From: Promethearchaeota archaeon
GTDB taxonomy: Archaea; Asgardarchaeota; Lokiarchaeia; Sigyniarchaeales; SOKP01
Length of the DNA: 36,173 nt
Direction: 5' to 3'
Assembly (NCBI GenBank): GCA_019894955.1
Contig: JAGXNQ010000004.1
Coordinates: 11,966-48,138 of the forward strand
Position numbers and translations under genes: made by a program. The first letter of the stretch is position 1; every line of letters starts with the position of its first letter. Below are positions 27,370 through 36,173 of this stretch, piece by piece. The notes beneath the pieces are model-generated. The model saw nothing but the letters and a program-made list of their open reading frames with translations, was not told where the DNA came from and searched no databases.

Positions 27370-28887
27370 TTGTTTGTCGTTCCACTTTAAGCATACTTGA
27401 GATAATGTAAAGTCTTCAACTTTGGATTTATATTTTCTAGGTCTAATTTCAATAAAGATTGGATAATTTATTGCATTGCCCATTAGTAAAGTTTCACCTA
27501 CGCCCAGGCTTGAAATCATATCTGCATACTCCTTAGTTATGGCTTCAGAACTATCCATAAGGTGCTTTAAATCATAAGGATTTTTAATGTTTAAAACCAT
27601 TTTTGAATTCATTTGAGAAAGGGCTGTACTACTTAATTTTTTAGGTCTTTGACTAATTAAACATAAACAAGCCATAAACTTTCTACCTTCTCGGGCTATA
27701 GTTTCAATTATCGATTTTGAAATAGCTTTAGATTGGGCTGCTTCAGGACAAAATTGATGAGCTTCTTCAATTATGATAAGAAAAGGAGGCAATTCATCCA
27801 ACCGGCGCATATGAAAGAGGCGATTGCATAAATAATCTACCAATATTTGCTTTTTTCGGATAGAAATCTCATTTTGAAAATTAAAAATTGTCAATTCTCC
27901 TGGTTTAATGGAGTTTTTTAATATAGGATTTTCTTGCGTTCCGAATACATTTAATCTTTCTAAGTCTGTTAACCAGCCGATTAATGCTTGACGAGTACTT
28001 TTATTCCCATCAGTCTCTTCATCAATAAGAGTAATGATATCACTTAAAGAATAATTATTTTTTTTCGATTTATCTTGCTTTAATTTTTTTATATACTTAT
28101 TGAGTTCTCTAACTTGAACGCTAGTTATTTGGGCTTGGTATTTTCGAAAGCTATAAGCATTCATCTGGGGGACAGAAATCTGGAGATAGAGCCCATCGAA
28201 TAATTTAATCTTATCTTGAAGTTCTGGAATTGATTTGAGATATGTATATTCTCCATGCACGTCTATTAAAACTATAGCTGGAGTACCTATTGAATTTGGA
28301 CGCGCGAGTAATTCTTCTAAGATAATTGAAGTCAGATAACTTTTTCCTCCTCCGGAAATTGAGAGAATTGAAAGATGTTTATTGAGTAACCTATTAATAT
28401 TGATTTTTGCTTCAATATTAGCAATTTTTAAATTTCCAATGTTTAAACCATCTTCGTAATCAAGTCCTATGAATTTTTTAAGGATATTAGTTTCAACCAA
28501 GAAGACTTTCTTTCCAGGACTTGCGGGATAAGTCATTCTTTTTATTGATTTAATCTTATCCTTATCTTCATCATTAAATTTTATAATTCCTAAATTTTTC
28601 ACTATAGCGATAGCGTATTCAAATTCATCACTTGGAAACAATCCTTTAATTATATTTGGATTACTACTGCTATTATATGCTTTAATCGTGAGTGCATCTG
28701 AGAAATATTCATTTGAGAGAATGATTTTCTCAACCATTCCAATTAAAAATCCTTCAATTGTGTCGGTACATACGAATTGTCCTTTTTTAACCATGATATC
28801 ATTAGTTAATTTATCAATAACAAATGAAAATTGATGTACATCTGGTAATTGAAGGAAATTAAATACTGTACCCACTTTATCGCTCAT
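27361..28887 (-). CDS. HerA-like FtsK/HerA superfamily ATPase
   Basis: 508 aa; Walker A LSISGGGKSYLTSIILEEL, IVLIDVHGEYTYL, Walker B FLIIIEEAHQFCPE, REGRKFMACLCLISQRPKKLSSTALSQMNSKMVLNIKNPYD. Confidence 0.88.
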   Translation of the reverse strand: MSDKVGTVFNFLQLPDVHQFSFVIDKLTNDIMVKKGQFVCTDTIEGFLIGMVEKIILSNEYFSDALTIKAYNSSSNPNIIKGLFPSDEFEYAIAIVKNLGIIKFNDEDKDKIKSIKRMTYPASPGKKVFLVETNILKKFIGLDYEDGLNIGNLKIANIEAKININRLLNKHLSILSISGGGKSYLTSIILEELLARPNSIGTPAIVLIDVHGEYTYLKSIPELQDKIKLFDGLYLQISVPQMNAYSFRKYQAQITSVQVRELNKYIKKLKQDKSKKNNYSLSDIITLIDEETDGNKSTRQALIGWLTDLERLNVFGTQENPILKNSIKPGELTIFNFQNEISIRKKQILVDYLCNRLFHMRRLDELPPFLIIIEEAHQFCPEAAQSKAISKSIIETIAREGRKFMACLCLISQRPKKLSSTALSQMNSKMVLNIKNPYDLKHLMDSSEAITKEYADMISSLGVGETLLMGNAINYPIFIEIRPRKYKSKVEDFTLSQVCLKWNDKQLF

Positions 28888-28970
28888 TGAGTTAAAAGGA
28901 AATGTTTAAAATAAAAATGAAATAACTGCATTAATTTTCTAATTTTAAAAAAAAAGGTTAGAAAAAAAGA

Positions 28971-29567
28971 TTATTCTTTTTCTAAAATACCTACGATTTT
29001 CATTATTGCGTAATTTCCATTTTTCCAGAAAAATATCAAGAATAATGTCAATCCTACTAATGCTAAGAATGATAAGCTTCCAAATAAAACCCAATTACCT
29101 GCAGAAAATTCGCTAAACAAACCTGCCATTGGTGAAGAACCTGATCCTAACGCAATATCCTGTACGATAGCAAATATTATACCCACTATAATTGCCATAA
29201 TACTAATTAATAGTCCGCCAGCGGCAATTTTAACATCAATTCGATTTCGGTACCGTTCTTCAAGTGCTCTTTCTCTAAAAAGGAATCTTAATACTCCTTT
29301 AGCACCTTTTTTAAACAAACCAAAGAAAAATATCAAAAGTAAAAATAATGCGGCTAAGAATCCGGCTACAATTGCTATCTGATATCCCAGATTTAGTGCT
29401 AGAAATAAAACAAATTTCCCTAAAGGCATTACAAAATCAAAAATAGACCATACCAGCCCAATAACGATTCCAATGCATGAGATCACCATGAAGATGTAAA
29501 ACAATTCACCTACAGCTTTTTGGTTAGAACTATAATCTATTTCTTTAAGAGTTTCCATAAATTTCAC
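28971..29567 (-). CDS. Predicted membrane protein, about four TM segments
   Basis: 198 aa with four long hydrophobic stretches. Confidence 0.7.
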   Translation of the reverse strand: MKFMETLKEIDYSSNQKAVGELFYIFMVISCIGIVIGLVWSIFDFVMPLGKFVLFLALNLGYQIAIVAGFLAALFLLLIFFFGLFKKGAKGVLRFLFRERALEERYRNRIDVKIAAGGLLISIMAIIVGIIFAIVQDIALGSGSSPMAGLFSEFSAGNWVLFGSLSFLALVGLTLFLIFFWKNGNYAIMKIVGILEKE

Positions 29568-29672
29568 TTGATCCGTTATGATATAGAATGAGTAACAATT
29601 TAACTATATAAAATTGTTCATTAACGCCAGAATCAAGTAATTAGAGAAAAGAAATAAATAATGATTTGGATC

Positions 29673-31199
29673 TTAAATTTGAAATATATCATTAAAGTTC
29701 TTATAAACCTCATTTTCACTCAGAATTGAATACAATCTATTTGAAAATCGGAATATTTTATCATAAATCTCAGAGTGATTTTCATTTGGAGACCATCGTT
29801 TATCAACTTTACAAATATTTTCTGCAGCTTTAGATATATTTGGAAATAACCCTGCTCCATATGCGGCTAATATTGCTGCTCCTAAAGATGTAGCTTCTTC
29901 ATTAACATTTCTCACACAAGATATTCCTAATGTATCAGCATATATTTGATTCCATAAATCAGAACGAGAACCTCCTCCAGTAATTTTTAATTCTTTCGGA
30001 TCAATTCCTAGAGATTTAAAAATAAGGATATTCTTTTTTACTTCATAAGCTACTCCTTCTAAAACTGCTCTATAAATATCTTTTCTTTGATGGCCTAATG
30101 ATAAACCAAATAAAATTCCCTTTGCATAAGGATTCCAATGAGGTGCTCCTGCTCCTACTAAATGGGGTATAAAAAGCAGACCATTAGACCCTATGGGTGA
30201 TTTTTCAGCTTCCGATGTCATTATTTCATAAGGATCTTGGCCCAATTCTTCAGCTTTTTGACATTCATCAACAGCAATTTGATCTCTAAACCATCTTAAT
30301 ACAGCTCCTGAAGTAAAAATACTAGCCTCTTGAACCCATTTTCCTGGTACAGCATGACAACTACATAAGACTCTTCTCTCAGGATCAAATTTAGGTTCTT
30401 CTAAGAAGGCGAGGATGAAACTACCCGTCCCAGTTGTGCATTTAATCTCCCCTGGTGATACAACGCCCACTCCTAATGCTGCTGATTGTTGATCTCCCGC
30501 TCCTGTGATAACTAATGTTTTCATATCAAAATCAGTTTCATTAGATACAATCTCTCCAATGTTAACTCCACTTTCCATTGGCTCTGGCATTTTATCAAGA
30601 TCAATATCCAATTCAGAAGCTATGTCTTCAGAATATTTTAATTTATTTATATCGAAAAGCATCGTGCGTGAAGCATTCGAATGATCAGTTACAAACTGGC
30701 CAGTGAGTTTATGTATTATGAAATCGGAAACAAGTAGAAATTTGTGAGTCTGATTATAGATTTCAGGTTTATTATTTTTAAACCAGAGTATTTTAGTTGC
30801 AGAAAAGTATGGATCTATGGTTAAACCCGTTGTTTTATATATTTTATCGGCACCAATTTTTCTCTTAATAAATTCGACTTGTTCCGTTGTTCTTCTATCT
30901 TGCCAAACTAGGGCATTATATAAAGGATTTCCTTCTTTATCAACAGGAACAATAGTTTCTCTTTGATTGGTGACTGATAGACTAACTATTTCTGTTTTAT
31001 CTATACCACTCTTCTTAATGGCGCTCTCAATGGTTCTCTTAATTGATTCCCACCAAACATTTGCATCTTGCTCTACATGTGAAGGAGAGGGGTATATGCT
31101 TTCCCATTCTTGATAGGCACTTGATAGTATATTTCCAGATAAATCAAAAATATACGTTCTACAACCAGTTGTTCCTAAATCCAAAGATGATATATACAT
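29673..31199 (-). CDS. FGGY-family carbohydrate kinase (glycerol/xylulokinase-like)
   Basis: 508 aa; LDLGTTGCRTYIFD, SVTNQRETIVPVDKEGNPLYNALVWQDRRT, TGAGDQQSAALGVGVVSPGEIKCTTGTGSFI, TGGGSRSDLWNQIYADTLG. Confidence 0.9.
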   Translation of the reverse strand: MYISSLDLGTTGCRTYIFDLSGNILSSAYQEWESIYPSPSHVEQDANVWWESIKRTIESAIKKSGIDKTEIVSLSVTNQRETIVPVDKEGNPLYNALVWQDRRTTEQVEFIKRKIGADKIYKTTGLTIDPYFSATKILWFKNNKPEIYNQTHKFLLVSDFIIHKLTGQFVTDHSNASRTMLFDINKLKYSEDIASELDIDLDKMPEPMESGVNIGEIVSNETDFDMKTLVITGAGDQQSAALGVGVVSPGEIKCTTGTGSFILAFLEEPKFDPERRVLCSCHAVPGKWVQEASIFTSGAVLRWFRDQIAVDECQKAEELGQDPYEIMTSEAEKSPIGSNGLLFIPHLVGAGAPHWNPYAKGILFGLSLGHQRKDIYRAVLEGVAYEVKKNILIFKSLGIDPKELKITGGGSRSDLWNQIYADTLGISCVRNVNEEATSLGAAILAAYGAGLFPNISKAAENICKVDKRWSPNENHSEIYDKIFRFSNRLYSILSENEVYKNFNDIFQI

Positions 31200-31316
31200 C
31201 TTTTTACCTCCTATATTCTTACTTATTTATATTTCTATCTAATTAGAATACAAATAAAAAGGTTGTTCTTAGAAAATTTATATTAATGTTTTTTGTAATT
31301 AAAGAAATATATCATC

Positions 31317-32003
31317 CTATTTCTTTCTTTCATAGCTACATTGAGGACACATTAACTTCTGATAACCTTTAACATGATCCTTTTTCTCGATTAGCATTCC
31401 TTTACAAACAGGACACATGGGGTTACGTGGAAAAAACCATTGTCCTTGGATGTTTGGTATATTTTTTAGGTTATTTACAAATTTTATCTTATCAAGATCG
31501 TTTTTATTAGCTTGTATAAGTTGTTGCTGTTCTTCAGCTAATGATATACCTCCGGGAGTTAGTCCTAACAAGAATTTTATTTTTTCTGGATTATTCAATA
31601 CCGATAAGATCCTAAGAATTGCATCACTATTATATTCCGAAAATAACTTCCCAAGCTCTGGAGGAGCCAATCCGACCATTACTCCTTGAGATTCTTCAGA
31701 ATCCTTTATTTTTTGGAATAAGAATTGATACATTCGATTATCCGTATCCATTGCCCAAATAATGTTCCAACTTTGAATATCATAATCTTCTTTATCCGGT
31801 CCGATAATTCTTTTAATGCAATCAAACCAAGAATAATGCACATTTTTTCGAATATTGTTTGATAGATCATCAAAAAATTTCGATTCAATCACGGGATATT
31901 TTTCAAATATGCTTTTGAGAGATAATAATCTAATTTCAGTCAGCTTCTTTGTTTTGAGTTTATCCCAAGGTGCATAAACAAAAACTGAAAAGAGTTCTTT
32001 CAT
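31317..32003 (-). CDS. Hypothetical protein with C-terminal CPVC...CPQC zinc ribbon
   Basis: 228 aa; MCPVCKGMLIEKKDHVKGYQKLMCPQCSYERKK at C-terminus; N-terminal region unrecognised. Confidence 0.65.
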   Translation of the reverse strand: MKELFSVFVYAPWDKLKTKKLTEIRLLSLKSIFEKYPVIESKFFDDLSNNIRKNVHYSWFDCIKRIIGPDKEDYDIQSWNIIWAMDTDNRMYQFLFQKIKDSEESQGVMVGLAPPELGKLFSEYNSDAILRILSVLNNPEKIKFLLGLTPGGISLAEEQQQLIQANKNDLDKIKFVNNLKNIPNIQGQWFFPRNPMCPVCKGMLIEKKDHVKGYQKLMCPQCSYERKK

Positions 32004-32125
32004 AATGAGAAAGAAATAGATATTCTATTTATACTATATGCTTGATCACTTCTATATATTATAGAAAGAAGATTTAAGTTTGATTTTTTCATATAATTTT
32101 ATTAGTTATATTCAGAGTATTTCTA

Positions 32126-33277
32126 ATGAATGGAATTTGGGATATAAAAGCTGATTCAAAAACTAATGGTGATAACCTTAGGGATGTCTCCCCCATTGTA
32201 GAAAAAACTTGGAAAGATGAAAACGAATTCAGTCATTATGTCTTTTCAAAAGTATCTTTTAATAATCCTTGGTACTCAATCCCAGATAATGATTATGATT
32301 TATTTGAAGATTTTATTAGGGGAGGTTCTCGAAGTTACCCCTCTGATGGTAGTATCCCCTGTGATATCGTTGCAAGGGAAGCTAGAAAAGTATTAAAAGA
32401 AATTGAATCATGTTCAAATGATCCTGATCACCATTACTGTGAAGAAGCGCGTAAAGCTTTAAAAAATGGGAAGCTTAACGTAATTAGGGGCACTTTAAAG
32501 TTGTATTTAGGGAAATACACGACCCGAGATTGGAGAAGGAAAAGATTTACTGACGATATTGATTTTTGGATGTTTCAAATGAGCCTTTTAGACTCCAAAT
32601 TAAAGGAATGTAGTTTCATAAAAAACAAAAAAACTGGTGAATGGGAAAAGAAAGTTGAATGGGAAAAACTAAACACGGAAGAAAAAAGAAATGAAATATT
32701 ATTTGCAGCAAACAACCTCAATCAATTACTTGACTTTGGAGCAGGTGCTTTTCTCGAAGGATCTGATCTAAAAGAAATTTTTGATAAAAAAATTAAAAGA
32801 GGTCACGATGTGGATCTAAGTGATATCATAAATGTAGTAATGGTAAATGGAGGAAAAGAAGGGATTCATGAAGAAGAATGGCTAAATGCTTGGAGTTCAT
32901 TCGAGGAAGCAATAAATACTAGGAATTCTAGAACAACTTCAAATTTAATCAGTTTATGTCGCTATTCTCTAGCAATTGCCGATCATCTCGTGGAAGTGAG
33001 TAATGTCTTAAAAAAATATAATATTTCCATTTTTGATAAATCTAAACATCCAGATGAGAAATTAAAGACATTATGTAAAATATCAGCTCATTGGGTTAAA
33101 TTTTTAGAAGATAACGGACCTGATGAAACTAGAAAGATGCTCCATAATTTTTACCATGGACAAGCAGAAGAAAAACCTATTCACTCAAAAAATTTGAGAG
33201 ATTTCGCATATAAAATAATGAAATTACTCAATTCAAAATATGAATACTTAAAAATTATATTTGAAATTGAAGATTAA
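32126..33277 (+). CDS. Uncharacterised protein with nucleotidyltransferase-like motifs
   Basis: 383 aa; GTLKLYLGKYTTRDWRRKRFTDDIDFWMFQMSLLDSKLKECSFI and RGHDVDLSDIINVVM suggest an AbiEii/MNT-like DxD site; no strong family match. Confidence 0.55.
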   Translation: MNGIWDIKADSKTNGDNLRDVSPIVEKTWKDENEFSHYVFSKVSFNNPWYSIPDNDYDLFEDFIRGGSRSYPSDGSIPCDIVAREARKVLKEIESCSNDPDHHYCEEARKALKNGKLNVIRGTLKLYLGKYTTRDWRRKRFTDDIDFWMFQMSLLDSKLKECSFIKNKKTGEWEKKVEWEKLNTEEKRNEILFAANNLNQLLDFGAGAFLEGSDLKEIFDKKIKRGHDVDLSDIINVVMVNGGKEGIHEEEWLNAWSSFEEAINTRNSRTTSNLISLCRYSLAIADHLVEVSNVLKKYNISIFDKSKHPDEKLKTLCKISAHWVKFLEDNGPDETRKMLHNFYHGQAEEKPIHSKNLRDFAYKIMKLLNSKYEYLKIIFEIED

Positions 33278-33340
33278 TATTATTCAGGATTTAATCTCTT
33301 TAACCTTCGTCTTTAAATACAAGGATTTAAAAGCAATATT

Positions 33341-34696
33341 ATGGTTAAAAACACGTATTATAAGCGATTATTTTTAATATTCTTCTTCACCTATTTTTCA
33401 ATAAGCATTGCCAATATTTATGTAGTTACGTTTATACCATTTTACTTTCTCGAAGTAATAAATGTGAATCGATCCTCGCTTGCATTTATAAAGCTCCTCA
33501 TTAGTGTTCCATTATTATTACCAATATTTACGGGGTTTTTGTATGATCGATACATAACTAACGTCAAGCGATTAAATCTCATTTTTAGTATTTTTTTTAC
33601 TATTAGTTTTTTGATATTCATCGTAGATCCTCAAAACCTCTCATTTTTTGGAGCGTTTTATGTAGTAAATCTTATTTCTCAATTTATGATACGGGGTGGT
33701 ATGACGAAAATTTTTATGGCGTTAACAATAACAAATAAACCACATTATACTGAATCGATCAGGGAGTTTCGGATACAGGTTAAAAACAATTTTCTTCTCA
33801 TATTAAATATAGGGAGTATTTTCGGCTCTACATTAACAGCGATTGCGTCAATATGTATCTCAAATTTACGAGAGCAATCGGATTGGAATATGTTTTTTTT
33901 ATGTGGATTCTTGTTTTCACTTCCCATTTTCATATCTTCGATGATATTCCAGAAAATAAAACTACCATGTTTAAACCCTGTGAGTAAAATCCCCACTGTT
34001 AGGGGAAAAACAAAAATGACGAAGAGAATCAAAATGAAGGCTCTTTATAGATTCATTCCCATTTTCCTACTCTACATGACGTTTTTTTTGAATGATTCTA
34101 GTTTGCTGAATATGATATATTTGTCATGGTTCTCGGAACGATTTGGAGACGTGTTTATCAGAACCGTATTTATTTTCCTTCCCGTGAGTTATGTCCTAAT
34201 GATGATTGGTAATTTATTTGTAGCACGATATCTCAATAAACTCAGAACGCTAAAAAAAATGAGTCCTGAATCCCTTTTTTGTATCATTGGAATATTGTGC
34301 AAAAGCTTTTTAATTCTACTAGTCATCCTATCAGCGAATCCATTCATAGTTTTTTTTCTGTTTTTCATACTACTTCCATTTCTAGGCTCTCTCGAAACCC
34401 TGTCACTAGCATCAACAGCCCAAAAAATCTCACAAGAGGGTAAACACCCTACCCTACGCATGCAATTTATTTCTACCGCAAACTCGCTAGCTTCAATGAT
34501 ATTTTCTCCAATCGGACTTATTTTATCAACCATAGTTTCGATAAATCATATATTTTTCATTCAGTTGGTGTTTTATGGTTTCAGTCTTATTCCAATTCTC
34601 TTATTGTCGAGGGGTGCAGAAAAAACTAAGAGAAGGAAAAGGAAGCCCCCTAATTTGGTATTACTTGAGGAATTTAAAGAACTCAAAAAACGATAA
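33341..34696 (+). CDS. MFS-like multi-TM transporter
   Basis: 451 aa, about 12 hydrophobic segments; FTGFLYDRYITNVKR in the MFS loop 2-3 position. Confidence 0.65.
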   Translation: MVKNTYYKRLFLIFFFTYFSISIANIYVVTFIPFYFLEVINVNRSSLAFIKLLISVPLLLPIFTGFLYDRYITNVKRLNLIFSIFFTISFLIFIVDPQNLSFFGAFYVVNLISQFMIRGGMTKIFMALTITNKPHYTESIREFRIQVKNNFLLILNIGSIFGSTLTAIASICISNLREQSDWNMFFLCGFLFSLPIFISSMIFQKIKLPCLNPVSKIPTVRGKTKMTKRIKMKALYRFIPIFLLYMTFFLNDSSLLNMIYLSWFSERFGDVFIRTVFIFLPVSYVLMMIGNLFVARYLNKLRTLKKMSPESLFCIIGILCKSFLILLVILSANPFIVFFLFFILLPFLGSLETLSLASTAQKISQEGKHPTLRMQFISTANSLASMIFSPIGLILSTIVSINHIFFIQLVFYGFSLIPILLLSRGAEKTKRRKRKPPNLVLLEEFKELKKR

Positions 34697-34700
34697 TCAT

Positions 34701-34743
34701 AAAAATAAAAAAAAGAATTTCTACGTGAAACTAAACTTTCACG
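34701..34743 (-). terminator. Hairpin plus U-tract terminator candidate for the minus-strand MFS gene
   Basis: cgtgaaa-ctaaac-tttcacg (34724-34743); read on the minus strand it is followed by tagaaattcttttttttattttt. Confidence 0.45.
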
Positions 34744-34744
34744 A

Positions 34745-36046
34745 TCAAATATATACTTCCGTAGTATCTTCTATGGATTTTGGAAGGTTAACTTCTTTAA
34801 TAGGTGCTTCCAACTCTCTTGATAAACGTTCCTTAGCAGCAGTACGAAGAATCCAGAATCCGCTCATTGAAATTACACATAAAATTGCTGCTAAATACCA
34901 AACCCATAACGAACCGAGAAAATTCCAAACCAAACCTGCTAATAACACTCCAAACAAACTAGGTATGCTCCAATGGAAACCATACATAGCCATATAGCGC
35001 CCGCGTTTGTCTTCCGGAGCAAAAGATGAAGCAATGGTTGTCCCGATGGGAGTAACTATCATTTCTCCTATTGTAATGAGGATCATCGCAACAAAAAATA
35101 GATAGACTTCAGATACAAAACCATACATTCCAAAACCTATCACATAGAAAAAGGTACCGAAAGTCATCATTTTCATCGGATTTCGTTTGGATATTCTTCT
35201 AGCAATCCAGAATTGGAAAATAACCACTATGAATGCATTCATACTAAGTAGTAATCCATATCCAGATGCTGGAAAACCATGAACACTATTTAAAAATACC
35301 GCTAAGGTACTATTCATCTGCATATACACAATTATCATTATTGCTGATACAGAGAGAAAAGCCATATATACCCAATCTTTCAATACTTCTTTATATCCAA
35401 TAACAGTCTTCATTATTGTTTCTTCTGGCTTGCCTTCTTCTTTTTGAGGTTTTGTCTCCGGTATTACAACAAATACAATTATAGCGGTAATTATACTACA
35501 CACAGCGTCAGCTATAAATATTAGCAAGTATGATTGAGCAGCAAGGATTCCTCCGATTATTGGACCAATTGTTGCTGAAAGATTGAATGAAATTCTTAAA
35601 ATGCCAAAACCCTCAGCTTGTTTTTCCTTAGGAAGAAGATCAGCGACCATTGCTTGTCTTGCTGGCCCTCCTAAACTTCCAATTAATCCTAATGAAGCAG
35701 CTAATATAAAAAATAAACCAAGATTATCCACCAATCCCATTAAAATATTACCAATTCCACTAACTGTTAAACCGAATAATATGAGTTTTTTCCTTCCATA
35801 CTTATCCGCTAACGCTCCTCCGATTAATCCTCCTATAATATTTCCAGCAGAATTGATTGAAAATAGAAAACCAACTTCAATCATCCCTACATTAAAACGT
35901 TGAGTAATATATAAGGCAAAAAATGGAATTAACAAAAATCCACCTAACATATCTATAAAAGTGGCTAAGGTTAAAACCTTGAATGCCCTTGGATACTCAT
36001 TAAATGTTGATGTAATTTTTGATTCATCAGCTACAATAAGCAACAT
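34745..36046 (-). CDS. Major facilitator superfamily transporter (multidrug-efflux-like)
   Basis: 433 aa; GGLIGGALADKYGRKKLILFGL signature, 12 TM pattern, GSLGGPARQAMVADLLP. Confidence 0.88.
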   Translation of the reverse strand: MLLIVADESKITSTFNEYPRAFKVLTLATFIDMLGGFLLIPFFALYITQRFNVGMIEVGFLFSINSAGNIIGGLIGGALADKYGRKKLILFGLTVSGIGNILMGLVDNLGLFFILAASLGLIGSLGGPARQAMVADLLPKEKQAEGFGILRISFNLSATIGPIIGGILAAQSYLLIFIADAVCSIITAIIVFVVIPETKPQKEEGKPEETIMKTVIGYKEVLKDWVYMAFLSVSAIMIIVYMQMNSTLAVFLNSVHGFPASGYGLLLSMNAFIVVIFQFWIARRISKRNPMKMMTFGTFFYVIGFGMYGFVSEVYLFFVAMILITIGEMIVTPIGTTIASSFAPEDKRGRYMAMYGFHWSIPSLFGVLLAGLVWNFLGSLWVWYLAAILCVISMSGFWILRTAAKERLSRELEAPIKEVNLPKSIEDTTEVYI

Positions 36047-36173
36047 GTCAAATTTTACTCTTACATATACAGAGGCATATCAAACAACTAATCCTTGGAT
36101 TATGTTTAACGAGACAACAAATGGAAGTGAGCTTCTTGGATTTGCTTCAACGATTGTTGCGTCTGGATCTGAT
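36045..36173 (+). CDS. Partial ORF running off the window end, unknown product
   Basis: ATG at 36045, open to the edge: MSNFTLTYTEAYQTTNPWIMFNETTNGSELLGFASTIVASGSD. Confidence 0.4.
   Translation, partial: MSNFTLTYTEAYQTTNPWIMFNETTNGSELLGFASTIVASGSD

Noticed and set aside
33745-34533. Minus-strand ORFs of 95 and 114 aa
   Set aside because: Antisense to the plus-strand MFS-like gene, which has clear TM periodicity.
34575-34997. Plus-strand 140-aa ORF spanning the convergent MFS junction
   Set aside because: Out of frame with one MFS gene and antisense to the other; Lys/Asn-rich translation.
35583-35903. Plus-strand 106-aa ORF
   Set aside because: Antisense to the minus-strand MFS gene; Pro/Asn-rich artefact.
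1-36173. tRNA genes and CRISPR arrays
   Set aside because: No T-loop GGTTCRAATCC with flanking stems and no regularly spaced direct repeats seen on manual reading; a tRNAscan-SE/CRISPR finder run would be decisive.
36045-36173. Possible surface/adhesin protein at window end
   Set aside because: Only 43 codons visible; listed as partial ORF but no function claimed.

Overview
The 36.2 kb window is AT-rich, gene-dense archaeal chromosome. Informational genes include SRP54, aIF5A, Nob1, FEN1 with a C-terminal PIP box, a Cdc48-type double AAA ATPase, HerA-type ATPase, TrmY-like SPOUT and AMMECR1. Roadblock/LC7, longin-like and SCP2-like domains also occur, which together suggest an Asgard (Lokiarchaeia-like) genome; that assignment is inference. 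Metabolic genes include purB-purM, nadC, NAD kinase, dihydroorotase, a Hal2/CysQ-type phosphatase, two FGGY kinases and two class II aldolase domains. I saw no tRNA, rRNA, CRISPR array or transposase. The best leads are: (1) a 2-hydroxyacid dehydrogenase/class II aldolase fusion downstream of an FGGY kinase and a membrane-anchored SCP2-like protein; (2) an alpha/beta hydrolase gene split by about 31 nt of palindromic sequence exactly at its CHPHP-x-YGGSMHN motif; (3) a TrmY homologue with a degenerate SAM-binding C-terminus; (4) a NikR-fold regulator lacking the Ni ligands, co-oriented with an aldolase; (5) a Bacteroidota-type PurM coupled to an archaeal-type PurB; (6) an uncharacterised 383-aa protein with nucleotidyltransferase-like motifs; (7) a 7TM protein next to a longin-like protein. 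I found no clearly complete new defence or mobile system. All family calls come from reading motifs, without database searches.
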